A stretch of 9,409 nucleotides of DNA from NCBI GenBank assembly GCA_013360825.1, contig JABWAY010000156.1, positions 1-9,409 on the forward strand. The letters run 5' to 3'. The first letter of the stretch is position 1. The number at the start of each line of letters is the position of its first letter. Positions 1 to 7,280 of this stretch are shown here, in pieces. The translations under genes were made by a program, and so were the position numbers. The notes beneath the pieces were generated by a model that saw only the letters and a list, made by a program, of their open reading frames with translations, was not told the DNA's origin and did no database searches. Source of the stretch: Candidatus Brocadiia bacterium. GTDB lineage: Bacteria; Planctomycetota; MHYJ01; WSZJ01.

Positions 1-1113
1 GTTCCGCTCGGCCACACCAATCTCGACGAGTTCGCCATGGGCTCCTCGACGGAGAACTCCGCCTTCGGCCCGACCCGCAACCCGTGGGATCTCTCCCGCG
101 CCCCCGGCGGTTCCAGCGGCGGGACCGCCGCGGCCGTCGCGGCGCGCATGGCGGCGATCGGGTTCGGAAGCGACACGGGGGGATCGATCCGGCAGCCCGC
201 CGCGCTCTCGGGGGTCTGCGGGATGAAGCCGACGTACGGGCGGGTTTCGCGCTGGGGGCTGATCGCGTTCGCGTCGTCGCTCGACCAGATCGGGCCGTTC
301 GGGCGGACGGTCCGGGATGCCGCGAGGTTTCTCGGTGTCATGAGCGGGCACGATCCGCAGGACAGCACGTCGTCGGTCCGGCCGGTCCCGGATTTCGAGG
401 CCACGCTGGAGGATGGCGTCAAGGGGCTGCGGCTCGGCGTCCCGAAGGAGTTTTTCGGCGCCGGACTCGACCCCGCGGTCGAGCGCTGCGTGCGCGACGC
501 TCTGCGCGTTCTCGAGTCGGCGGGAGCGGTGCTCGTCGACATCTCGCTTCCGCATACGTCCCACGGGATTGCCGCGTACTATGTGATCGCGCCGTGTGAG
601 GCCTCGTCCAACCTGGCGCGGTTCGACGGGGTGCGCTACGGGCACCGGACGGCGCGGTCCGGGTCGATGCTGGAGATGTACCGGCGCTCGCGGACGGAGG
701 GGTTCGGGGAGGAGGTCCGGCGGCGCATCCTGCTCGGGACGTTCGCGCTGTCGAGCGGCTATTACGACGCGTACTACGTCAAGGCGCTCCGGGTCCGGCG
801 GCTGATCAAGGACGACTTCGACGCCGCCTTCCGCGGGGTGGATGCGATCGTCGGGCCGACCTCGCCGATCCCGGCGTTTCCGCTCGGCGAGAAGGCGTCC
901 GACCCGATCGCGATGTATCTGTGCGACGCCCTGACGGTGACCGGGAACCTCGCGGGGATCCCCGGGCTCTCCGTCCCCTGCGGATTCACGCCGGCGGGGC
1001 TCCCGGTCGGCCTGCAGATCCTCGGGCACGACTGGGACGAGGAACGCGTTCTCCGGATCGGGCGCGCCTACGAGCGCGAGACTCCCTGGTCGGGGAAGGA
1101 GCCTCCCCTGTGA
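1..1113 (+). CDS. gatA: Aspartyl/glutamyl-tRNA amidotransferase subunit A, 5' partial
   Basis: GatA is the amidase subunit of GatCAB. It releases ammonia from glutamine (or asparagine), and the ammonia is channelled to GatB to amidate Glu-tRNA(Gln) or Asp-tRNA(Asn) in the cytoplasm. The frame is open from base 1, so the start lies outside the window. About 370 residues are visible, and roughly 115 N-terminal residues are missing relative to the usual length of about 485. The amidase signature is clear: TNLDEFAMGSSTENSAFGPT (visible residues 6-25), PGGSSGG (35-41, first Ser of the pair at 38 as the cis-Ser) and GSDTGGSIRQP (56-66, Ser62 as nucleophile). The 24-residue Ser-Ser spacing matches the family. 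The catalytic Lys lies upstream, outside the window. The stop codon overlaps the gatB start (GTGA), which suggests translational coupling. Identification is secure. Confidence 0.97.
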   Translation, partial: VPLGHTNLDEFAMGSSTENSAFGPTRNPWDLSRAPGGSSGGTAAAVAARMAAIGFGSDTGGSIRQPAALSGVCGMKPTYGRVSRWGLIAFASSLDQIGPFGRTVRDAARFLGVMSGHDPQDSTSSVRPVPDFEATLEDGVKGLRLGVPKEFFGAGLDPAVERCVRDALRVLESAGAVLVDISLPHTSHGIAAYYVIAPCEASSNLARFDGVRYGHRTARSGSMLEMYRRSRTEGFGEEVRRRILLGTFALSSGYYDAYYVKALRVRRLIKDDFDAAFRGVDAIVGPTSPIPAFPLGEKASDPIAMYLCDALTVTGNLAGIPGLSVPCGFTPAGLPVGLQILGHDWDEERVLRIGRAYERETPWSGKEPPL

Positions 1114-2561
1114 GCGCCCCCGCCGGCTGGGAGATGGTGATCGGCCTCGAGGTCCACTGCCAGCTCAAGACCCGCACAAAACTCTTCTGCGCCTGCCCCA
1201 ACCGGTACGGCGCCGACCCGAACACGCTCGTCTGCCCCGTCTGCCTCGGCCTCCCGGGGGCGCTGCCGGTCCTGAACCGCACGGCGTTCGAGCTGGCGAT
1301 CCGGACCGGGCTCGCGCTCGGGTGCGAGGTCGCGGCAGAGACGAAGTTCGACCGGAAGAACTACTTCTATCCCGACCTGTCCAAGGGGTACCAGATCAGC
1401 CAGTTCGACCGGCCGCTGAACCGCCGCGGGGCGCTCGCGATCGACGCGCCGGGCGGAAAGATGACCGTCGGGATCACGCGCGCCCACCTCGAGGAGGACG
1501 CCGGGAAACTCATCCACGCGGACGGCGAGGAGGCGGGCGGGTTTTCGTTCGTGGACTTCAACCGGTGCGGCGTCCCGCTCGTCGAGATCGTGAGCGAGCC
1601 CGACATGCGGACGCCGGAGGAGGCGTACGCGTACCTGATGGCGCTGAAGTCGCTCCTCGAGTACGTCGAGGTGAGCGACTGCGACATGGAGAAGGGTTCG
1701 CTGCGCTGCGACGCGAACATCTCGATCCGCCGGCCGGGGGCGCCGTTCGGGACGCGGACGGAGATCAAGAACCTGAACTCCTTCAAGGCGGTGGCGAAGG
1801 CGATCGAGCACGAGGCGCACCGGCACGCGGGGATCCTCGAGGCGGGCGGGCGGATCGAACAGATGACGCTCACCTGGGACGCGGTGGCGGAGAAGACGCT
1901 GCCGCTGCGCTCGAAGGAGGACGCGCACGACTACCGGTATTTCCCGGAACCCGACCTCGTCCCCGTCACGGCGCCGGCGGACCTGCAGGACCGGATCCGC
2001 GCTGCGCTCCCCGAGCCGCCCGCCGCGCGGCGCGAGCGCTACGTCCGCGAACTCGGGCTCCCGCCCTACGACGCCGGCGTCCTCACCGCCGACAAGGCCG
2101 TCGCGGAACTGTTCGACCGGCTCCGCGCCGAGGGGCTTCCCCCGAAGGTCGCTTCCAACTGGGTGATGAGCCGTCTCCTCGCCGTGCTGAATGATCGCAA
2201 GCTCGGTCCCGCGATCTTCCTGCCAAAAGTCACCCGGATCGCGGACATCGCGAAGGCGCTGGAGGCAAAGACCATCACCAACCAGGTCGCCGGGGAACTC
2301 CTCGCGTGGGTGCTCGACTCCGTCGAGACCGAGACCGTCGCCGCGCGGATCGCTTCCCTCGGCCTCGCGCAGGTCTCCGATGCGGGAGCGCTGGAAGCCA
2401 TCGTCCGCGAGGTCGTCGCCCGGAACCCGAAGATCGTCGCCGACTACCGGGGCGGGAAGCCTTCCGCGGTGCAGGCGCTGGTCGGGCAGGTCATGAAGGA
2501 CACGAAAGGGAAGGCGAACGCGACGGTCGCGCGCGAGCTGCTCCTGAAGGTCCTGGGTTGA
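1110..2561 (+). CDS. gatB: Aspartyl/glutamyl-tRNA amidotransferase subunit B
   Basis: GatB is the kinase/transamidase subunit of GatCAB. It phosphorylates the misacylated tRNA carboxylate with ATP and amidates it using ammonia from GatA. I chose the GTG at 1110, which overlaps the gatA stop by 4 bases and has a GAAGGAG ribosome site about 8 bases upstream. This gives 483 residues, normal for the family. An in-frame extension upstream to 921 runs antiparallel in phase with gatA coding and is not credible. Visible signatures are GLEVHCQLKT (12-21), a four-Cys zinc pattern C27xC29...C42PVC45, FDRKNYFYPDLSKGYQISQF at the catalytic cradle, and TRAHLEEDAGK. The C-terminal third has the helical and YqeY-like tRNA-binding region ending in a conserved GQVMKDTKGKAN segment. 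No gatC is seen in the window. Confidence 0.97.
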   Translation: MSAPAGWEMVIGLEVHCQLKTRTKLFCACPNRYGADPNTLVCPVCLGLPGALPVLNRTAFELAIRTGLALGCEVAAETKFDRKNYFYPDLSKGYQISQFDRPLNRRGALAIDAPGGKMTVGITRAHLEEDAGKLIHADGEEAGGFSFVDFNRCGVPLVEIVSEPDMRTPEEAYAYLMALKSLLEYVEVSDCDMEKGSLRCDANISIRRPGAPFGTRTEIKNLNSFKAVAKAIEHEAHRHAGILEAGGRIEQMTLTWDAVAEKTLPLRSKEDAHDYRYFPEPDLVPVTAPADLQDRIRAALPEPPAARRERYVRELGLPPYDAGVLTADKAVAELFDRLRAEGLPPKVASNWVMSRLLAVLNDRKLGPAIFLPKVTRIADIAKALEAKTITNQVAGELLAWVLDSVETETVAARIASLGLAQVSDAGALEAIVREVVARNPKIVADYRGGKPSAVQALVGQVMKDTKGKANATVARELLLKVLG

Positions 2562-2571
2562 TCTGAGAGAA

Positions 2572-2583
2572 ACGGGCGCCCGT
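2572..2583 (+). terminator. Short GC palindrome after gatB, weak terminator candidate
   Basis: ACGGGCGCCCGT is a perfect 12-base palindrome 11 bases after the gatB stop. As RNA it forms at most a 4-bp stem with a GCGC loop, and no T-tract follows. It may help end gatAB transcription, but this is weakly supported. Confidence 0.2.
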
Positions 2584-2590
2584 GCGCTAA

Positions 2591-2698
2591 AGTAGCTCCA
2601 CGATGAAATTGTGCCGTTCAGACGACGCGGTTCTCGACGACGCCGCAGGACGTTGAAGGACGCGAGGATGGATGGCACACGAGCATCGTGGAGTGACT
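2591..2698. repeat. Imperfect inverted repeat (REP/MITE-like or structured leader)
   Basis: The 30 bases at 2591-2620 match the reverse complement of 2669-2698 at about 22 of 30 positions without gaps. The core is 10 bp of perfect complementarity (CTCCACGATG at 2596-2605 with CATCGTGGAG at 2684-2693). Then come 4-base internal loops and a second stem, TGTGCC (2610-2615) with GGCACA (2674-2679), which extends inward with wobble pairs. The inner part holds a small GCGG/CCGC stem (2627-2630 with 2643-2646). The element lies between gatB and the small lipoprotein gene. It could be a miniature inverted-repeat element, an extragenic palindrome or an mRNA leader structure. No clear target-site duplication was seen. 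Confidence 0.5.
2594..2639 (+). repeat. 46-bp dispersed direct repeat, copy 1
   Basis: This sequence begins AGCTCCACGATGAAATTG and ends TCGACG. It recurs in the same orientation at 9314-9359 with 44 of 46 identical bases; the differences are G/A at 2616 and C/T at 2633. It lies 32 bases after gatB and forms the left arm of the inverted repeat at 2591-2698. No family was recognised. Confidence 0.85.
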
Positions 2699-2736
2699 TC
2701 TACTGCCGGCCGGGGCACAATTCCCGAGGAGGTCCG

Positions 2737-3000
2737 ATGAGGCGCGCGCGCTGGGCAGTGGTGGTTGTCGTCCTCGCGATCTCGGGTTGCACACGGAGCT
2801 ACGACGTCTACCGGGGATCGGGCTCCTCTGAGTCGGGGGAGTGGGACGGTGGCGGGTCCGGCGATGCCTCCGTCGACGCGGGTCGACGCGCCCGGGGCGG
2901 CGCCTCGGTTACGTGGGGAAGCGAATCTCACAGCCGCGGGATCGGCTCGAGTTCGTACTCGCGCGAGCAGGGGGTTCTGGTCATCGACCCGGGGCGGTAG
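2737..3000 (+). CDS. Small putative lipoprotein, unknown function
   Basis: This 87-residue protein starts at an ATG 3 bases after a strong GAGGAGGT ribosome site (2726-2733). The open frame extends further upstream, but that part is Arg-rich, overlaps the inverted repeat and lacks a ribosome site. Residues 1-18 form a lipoprotein signal: basic MRRAR, a Val-rich hydrophobic stretch, then ISGC with Cys18 as the probable lipidated residue. The mature part is short and low in complexity, rich in Gly, Ser and Arg, with no domain I recognise. It is probably a membrane-anchored envelope protein. It is preceded by the 46-bp repeat, faces the large lipoprotein gene convergently and is probably transcribed alone. 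Real expression is likely from the start signals; the function is unknown. Confidence 0.65.
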   Translation: MRRARWAVVVVVLAISGCTRSYDVYRGSGSSESGEWDGGGSGDASVDAGRRARGGASVTWGSESHSRGIGSSSYSREQGVLVIDPGR

Positions 3001-3017
3001 GTCTCCATCTGCCGGCC

Positions 3018-3032
3018 GGAGCGGGTCGCTCC
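3018..3032. terminator. GC hairpin between convergent genes, probable bidirectional terminator
   Basis: GGAGCG-GGT-CGCTCC forms a perfect 6-bp stem with a 3-base loop, in the 42-base gap between the convergent stops at 3000 and 3043. The position fits a bidirectional terminator. There is no T-tract on either side, so it is not a classical intrinsic terminator. Confidence 0.4.
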
Positions 3033-3042
3033 TGGCGCGCGC

Positions 3043-5691
3043 TCAGTCCCTGACCCTCACCTGAATCCGCGCATGTCCACTGGCGCCGTCCAGTTCCTTG
3101 AGCCAGAAGACCATCGCGCCGCGGAGCCGGTCGCAGGTGCAGGTCGAGGCGAAGAAGCCCGGAAGGGGGGACGGCGCGGCCGGGACTTCGACCGCGGTGT
3201 CGTCGTCGACCAGCGCCGGGTCGGAAACGCCGTCCCGCTCGCGCCAGCGCCCGTCCCCGTCCGATTCCTGGTAGTAGAGGTGTCCCTGCTCGGTGAACCA
3301 GACGCCGACCGTGTCTCCCGCGGTGGCGGTCCCGACCAGCCGGGGGTCGAGCCCGAGATCCGGGTCTCCCCACGGGAGACTGAGCTCGACCGGGGGCAGG
3401 AACCCCCCGCCCGCCGGGGGGGCAAAGCGATCCCCGAGGGGAAGCGTGGATTCGCTGTCAGCGAGGAAGGCGCGGGCGCGGAGCGCGAACCCGTGGCCGG
3501 AGGTTTCGGTGGTGTTGGATTCGAAGAAGAGCACATCGACGCGGGTCCAGCCGTGGGGGCGGTCGTCGCTGTCGTCGCCGGTGGCGGGGTCGTAGAGTCC
3601 GGTCTCGGAGCCGGAGGGGGTGCCGATCAGTCGGAAGGCTCCCGGGGACTGCCGGACCGGGTCCCTGCTGTCGATCTCGACTTCGGCGCTTCCCGCTCCG
3701 GTCACCCGGGCGAAGGCGCGGTAGTCGACCGCGGCGGACGGGTCGATGTCGCGCCGGTAGACGCAGAGAGCCTCGCCGTTCCCGCCGGCGTCGGTCGCGG
3801 AGAACGGAGACAGGTCGCCGCCCTGGACGAACGACCCCAGCCCCATCTCCATGTTCTCAAAGGTGGCGAGGACCGAGACGGAGGCGCTCGGGGCGATCGG
3901 CGCTTCCAGGTCCGCCACCAGACGCGCGTCGAAGATCACATCGCCGGACGGGTCGCTGTGCTCGAAGAAGACATGGAGGACATCGGGGTCGGACTGGGCG
4001 CCGCAGAGGTAGCCGAGCCCGCGCTGGAGCATGAACCAGTCCACGTTGTAGCCGTCGATATGGGCGTTCAGGGTGAGGGCCGGTCCGAAGCGCGCGCTGA
4101 TCGGCGGGATCGCCGCCGGGATGCCGCCGTCCGCGTCGAGGCGGACCGTCAGGAGTTGCGCGGCGCGGAGCGACCGTTCGGCGAAGACGCCGCCCCCGTC
4201 CAGTTCACCCCAGACCACCCAGAGATAGTCCCCGTTCCGGCTGATCTGGGTCTCGACCTCGTTCGGGAGGACCGAGTCGAAGATCATCGGGTTTTCGGGG
4301 TCCAGGATGGCGGACCCGACGGGGGTGCCGGTGGCCTCGTCGAGGGAGGTTGCGAAGAGCGAACCGTCGACGGTGATGGAGCCGAAAAAGGTCGTCGCGT
4401 CGGGGTCAGCGAGGAGGATGGTGTGGAAGACGACGACCTCGGCCAGCCCTTCATCCGATCCCCAGATCGACCGCCGGGCGGGGGAGACCAGCTGATCGTG
4501 GCTCTCGATGGAGTCCGTCGAGTCCGGTGTATTCGCCAGCGACCGCGGCGGGCCGATCGTCCCGGTCGCGGGATCGAACGCCACGACTTGCACCGTGATG
4601 TCGTCATCCGCGTCCATCGGCGAGCCGTAGGTCCCGAACGGGACGAACAGCGACAGGGGAGGGTCGTAGATCATCAGGACCTCGGCGCCGGGGGAGTCGT
4701 CCGACGCGACCTGCATGAACAGCAGGTTGTTGTAGGCGGTGAAGTCCGGATTCACGATCGTCTCTTCGCTTCCCAGCCCGCTGTCGAGCGCCCCGAACCC
4801 GAGGATCGGGACGCGGATGTCCGGCCCGGCCGTCAGCGGCGTCTCCGGGTCGCCGGCCTGGGCGAGGTTGTAGACGACGGCGTGCATGGCGATGTCGTCG
4901 CTTCCCGGCGTCAGGTTGTCGTTGTTCTCCGACTGGGTCCAGGCGAGCGCGATCCCCGTCGTGGGGTCCCCCCATGAGTAGCTTCTCGAGAGTGAGGAGT
5001 ACGACGCCTGCCCGCAGAGGCCGTCGCTGACGAAGCCGATCGCGAAGACGTCCTCGTCGAGCTCGTCCTCCGTGGAGACGCGCTGCGCCGGCCCCTGGAA
5101 TCCGTGATTGCGGGAGGGGTCGTCGCGATCGCTGACGTTGAAGTACGTCACGAAGACGCAGCCGTTCACATCGTCCGCCGGCGAGGCGCCGTCCTGGTCG
5201 AGGTCGACCCCTCCCCACGCGATCAGGGCGTCGCCGTCCCGGTCGCGCGCGCCGCCGTCCGGGTGATCCTCCGTGTTGAGGAATGCCACGACCGCGCGCG
5301 GGCCGAACGACTTGGTGAAGAACTGTCCATCCCAGGCGGAGAGCTCCACCGGGGGAGTCCAGGACTCTCCATCGAAGTGCGTCGCGTAGAGGTGTGCGGG
5401 GCCCCCCGGGACCTCGGGAGCGGTGGCGAAGAGCACGATCGCGGTGCCGCGGTCGCCGTTCCGGATGCAGACGGGCGGAAACGCATCCTCACCTGCGGGG
5501 CTCATGGCGCGTCCGTCGTCCGCGACGTTCCCGTCCTGCACGGGCGCGCCGGGAAAATCGTCCGTTGTGAAGATGTCGTCGTCCCCCGCCGACTGCACAT
5601 GGCGGGTCCGTTTCCGGCACCCGGCGAAAGCCGCCAGGATCAGGAGCACGGCGGTCCATCGCACGAGGTTCCAGACTGTGACTGGCAGCAT
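3043..5691 (-). CDS. Large putative lipoprotein, beta-propeller-like, unknown function
   Basis: This 882-residue protein starts at an ATG preceded by GGGAGAG about 4 bases upstream on the minus strand. Residues 1-25 form a lipoprotein signal (hydrophobic AVLLILAAFAGC, Cys25 as the probable lipidation site), so it is predicted to be exported and membrane anchored. The mature chain is acidic, rich in Asp and Gly, and mostly beta-like. Short motifs recur with hydrophobic strands ending in Trp or Tyr: HLYATHFDGESWTPPVEL (100-117), ALIAWGG (155-161), GIALAWTQSEN, YLWVVWGELD, VLHVFFEHSD and HLYYQESDGDGRW near 810. Their character resembles sialidase or BNR-like propeller blades, which is inference only. 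A DRDGD...DLDQDG segment (150-168) could bind calcium. No catalytic motif was found. It is followed by a hairpin and has no obvious operon partner. Confidence 0.85.
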   Translation of the reverse strand: MLPVTVWNLVRWTAVLLILAAFAGCRKRTRHVQSAGDDDIFTTDDFPGAPVQDGNVADDGRAMSPAGEDAFPPVCIRNGDRGTAIVLFATAPEVPGGPAHLYATHFDGESWTPPVELSAWDGQFFTKSFGPRAVVAFLNTEDHPDGGARDRDGDALIAWGGVDLDQDGASPADDVNGCVFVTYFNVSDRDDPSRNHGFQGPAQRVSTEDELDEDVFAIGFVSDGLCGQASYSSLSRSYSWGDPTTGIALAWTQSENNDNLTPGSDDIAMHAVVYNLAQAGDPETPLTAGPDIRVPILGFGALDSGLGSEETIVNPDFTAYNNLLFMQVASDDSPGAEVLMIYDPPLSLFVPFGTYGSPMDADDDITVQVVAFDPATGTIGPPRSLANTPDSTDSIESHDQLVSPARRSIWGSDEGLAEVVVFHTILLADPDATTFFGSITVDGSLFATSLDEATGTPVGSAILDPENPMIFDSVLPNEVETQISRNGDYLWVVWGELDGGGVFAERSLRAAQLLTVRLDADGGIPAAIPPISARFGPALTLNAHIDGYNVDWFMLQRGLGYLCGAQSDPDVLHVFFEHSDPSGDVIFDARLVADLEAPIAPSASVSVLATFENMEMGLGSFVQGGDLSPFSATDAGGNGEALCVYRRDIDPSAAVDYRAFARVTGAGSAEVEIDSRDPVRQSPGAFRLIGTPSGSETGLYDPATGDDSDDRPHGWTRVDVLFFESNTTETSGHGFALRARAFLADSESTLPLGDRFAPPAGGGFLPPVELSLPWGDPDLGLDPRLVGTATAGDTVGVWFTEQGHLYYQESDGDGRWRERDGVSDPALVDDDTAVEVPAAPSPLPGFFASTCTCDRLRGAMVFWLKELDGASGHARIQVRVRD

Positions 5692-5722
5692 GGGTCTCTC
5701 CCGGGTGTCGCGGCGCTGCCGG

Positions 5723-5741
5723 CCGGGGAGAAGTGCCCCGG
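5723..5741. promoter_or_regulatory. Hairpin upstream of the large lipoprotein gene
   Basis: CCGGGG-N7-CCCCGG is a 6-bp inverted repeat 31 bases upstream of the start at 5691. It could be a leader hairpin, an operator or a terminator for transcription arriving from the minus-strand operon further upstream. No clear -35/-10 pair was seen nearby. The call is positional and weak. Confidence 0.2.
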
Positions 5742-5836
5742 TGGCGGATGCCGTCCCCCTCCTGTAACCGGCGGCAGACGCGGTGTTTCAGAGGTCCATC
5801 AGCGGGATTCCCTTTCCCCCGATCTCCGGAGCCTCC

Positions 5837-6030
5837 ATGCGCCACCTGCCGCCCCTTCTCCTCCTCGCGTCAGTCGCCGCGGCGCACGCCGCGGCACCCT
5901 CCGATCCGTCCCGGAGAGGTCCTGCAGTGGTGCTGGGGACTGACGGATGTTTCGTCGGGGCGGATGCTGGAACCGCCGAAAGCGGGGGAGTGGGGGCTGC
6001 CGGGGATTGCCGCTGACGCGCCGCGCGAGG
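5837..6030 (+). pseudogene. Remnant of a secreted-protein gene, frameshifted and truncated
   Basis: An ATG with CGGAG about 8 bases upstream opens a frame whose first residues, MRHLPPLLLLASVAAAHAAA, look like a signal peptide with an AxA cleavage site. That frame runs 59 codons to a stop at 6016, but after about 5912 its codons lose the high third-position GC of local genes. One base over, the frame reading GEVLQWCWGLTDVSSGRM, then LEPPKAGEWGLPGIA, has strong coding bias up to about 6030. This suggests a one-base frameshift. Coding character then ends where the opposite-strand cupin remnant begins, so the gene is probably truncated. The alternative is an intact 59-residue secreted peptide at 5837-6016. 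No family was recognised. Confidence 0.35.
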
Positions 6031-6345
6031 ACACAGCGCGAGCCGGCCGCTCAAGACGAAGAGGAACTCGATTCCCGGGTGGTGGTGCGTTCGCGTCATT
6101 CCCGCGGGCACGGGGTGGAGTTCCGCGAGCCAGGCCGAGAGCTCTTCTCGACCGCTGCATGGTCCGGTGCTTCGAAACTCCAGCCGGTCTCGCGGGCGCC
6201 GGGTGGCTCCTCGAGGCGGACCCGCCCCGCGGCGATGTCCGGCACGCCCTGCGCCAGGAAGGCGTAGTGGCGGAGATTGGCGCCGGGGTAGAACGGGACC
6301 GGCGCGGCGGACGAACACCCGTGCATCCCGGGTCAGCTCTTCCAT
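6030..6345 (-). pseudogene. Cupin-domain protein remnant, frameshifted and C-terminally truncated
   Basis: An ATG at 6345 overlaps the stop of the upstream desulfidase gene (TGATG), so this was the third gene of the minus-strand operon. It begins MEELTRDARVFVRR. At about 6305 coding bias moves to another frame (PVPFYPGANLRHYAFLAQG, then VPDIAAGRVRLEE), and by about 6190 it returns to the first frame (RLEFRSTGP...EELSAWLAELHPVPAG). That frame holds a clear cupin motif 1, TRTHHHPGIEFLFVLSG, matching G-x4-HxH-x3-E-x6-G. Cupin motif 2 is absent in all three minus frames, because coding character stops soon after GRLAL. The gene therefore looks decayed by compensating frameshifts and a lost 3' end. 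Similar cupins occur as metal-binding enzymes or sensor domains of regulators, and the original role is not deducible. Confidence 0.55.
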
Positions 6346-7280
6346 CACACGTGGTTCCGCAGCTTCAAGCCAGCGGGGACCGGGTCGAAATACGTCTGCT
6401 GGAGCAGGTACGCGACCTTCAGCCTCCGCGCACCCTGCCGGATCAGCCGCACCGGAACCTCCAGCGCCACCTCCCGCGCCCGGTAGTCCGCGATCGCCTC
6501 TTCGATTCCGCGCCGCTCCTCGGAAGTGAGCCCCTCCTTGAAGTACCCGGCCATGTGCTGGAGCACGTTCACCTGCCGGCCGCGGGTGGCCTTCTGCGAG
6601 AGCCCTTCCAAGAAGAGCCGTCCGTAGTCGTCGCGGACCGCCGCCTTTGCGCGGGCGACCAGGGGGCCGAGGCGCCGGTAGTGGTCGGGGGAGTGGGCGA
6701 GAAGCTGGAGTTTGTGGCGGGCGTGGAAGTCCACGAGGTCGCGGGCGCGGAAGGGGGCTGCGGCGAGGTCGCGCCAGCGGCGGTGGGCGAAGACGCGTTC
6801 GACGAAGAGTTCGCGGAGGGGGGCGTCCTCGAGGCGGCCTTCTTCCTCGACGGGGAGGAGGGGGAGGCGTTCCATGAGGACGGCGGCGAAGGCACCGACG
6901 CCGTCCTTGGTGGGTTGGCCGGAGGGGCGCCAGACCTTGACGCGTTCCATGCCGCAGCTGGGGGAGTTCTTCTTGAGGACGTAGCCGGAGAGGTCCATGA
7001 CCTCGAGCTGGCGGACGCGCTTCGAGGAATAGGACTCCATCCGCGCGGTCCAGTCGTCGCCGGAGTCGACGCCGACGAGGCGCGGGTTGGCGGGGGCGCC
7101 GGCGAGGTGGACGGCTTCGCGGGGGACGCCCATGCCGACCTCGAGCTCGGGGCAGACGGGGACCCACTCGACGTGGGGGCCCAGGGCGTCCTTGAGCCAG
7201 ACGTCGCGCTTGTGGCCGCCGTCCCAGCGGACGTTGTCGCCGAGGAGGCAGGAGCTGATGCCGACGCGGGGAGGAGTCAC
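6345..7280 (-). CDS. rudS: TudS (DUF523)-DUF1722 fusion, probable tRNA 4-thiouridine desulfidase
   Basis: The protein has 311 residues. The start is a GTG at 7280 overlapping the upstream SDR stop (GTGA), with GGGGAGGG a few bases before it. Residues 1-140 are a DUF523/TudS domain: GISSCLLGDNVRWDGGHKRD (7-26), PVCPE (41-45) and KKNSPSCG (103-110). Cys11, Cys43 and Cys109 are at the positions expected for the three ligands of the [4Fe-4S] cluster in characterised TudS desulfidases. Residues 180-311 are a YbgA-type DUF1722 domain: LVDFHARHKLQLLAHSPDHY, NVLQHMAGYFK and a C-terminal YLLQQTYFDPVP. Proteins with this fusion, RudS, are reported to remove sulfur from 4-thiouridine in tRNA, with DUF1722 aiding tRNA binding. 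All expected motifs are present and the length is normal. It lies in an operon with an SDR, opposite a B12 light-sensor regulator. Confidence 0.88.
   Translation of the reverse strand: MTPPRVGISSCLLGDNVRWDGGHKRDVWLKDALGPHVEWVPVCPELEVGMGVPREAVHLAGAPANPRLVGVDSGDDWTARMESYSSKRVRQLEVMDLSGYVLKKNSPSCGMERVKVWRPSGQPTKDGVGAFAAVLMERLPLLPVEEEGRLEDAPLRELFVERVFAHRRWRDLAAAPFRARDLVDFHARHKLQLLAHSPDHYRRLGPLVARAKAAVRDDYGRLFLEGLSQKATRGRQVNVLQHMAGYFKEGLTSEERRGIEEAIADYRAREVALEVPVRLIRQGARRLKVAYLLQQTYFDPVPAGLKLRNHV

Noticed and set aside
2603..2656. A 17-codon peptide beginning MKLCRSDDAV inside the repeat, with a 23-codon counterpart at copy 2
   Set aside because: There is no ribosome site before the ATG, both base differences change residues, and the tails diverge at once. 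The shared sequence is better explained as a noncoding repeat.
1068..2678. A 536-codon open frame on the minus strand opposite gatB
   Set aside because: It is a shadow frame from high third-position GC in gatB. Its translation is Arg- and Asp-rich without domains, and gatB is certain.
3073..4977. A 634-codon open frame on the plus strand opposite the large lipoprotein
   Set aside because: The composition is rich in Gly, Arg and Val with no motifs or start signals. The minus-strand frame has a signal peptide and ribosome site.
5788..7167. A single 459-codon minus-strand protein containing the cupin motif
   Set aside because: Most of it lies within rudS in the wrong frame with Arg/Pro-rich nonsense. 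Only the cupin segment after 6345 is meaningful.
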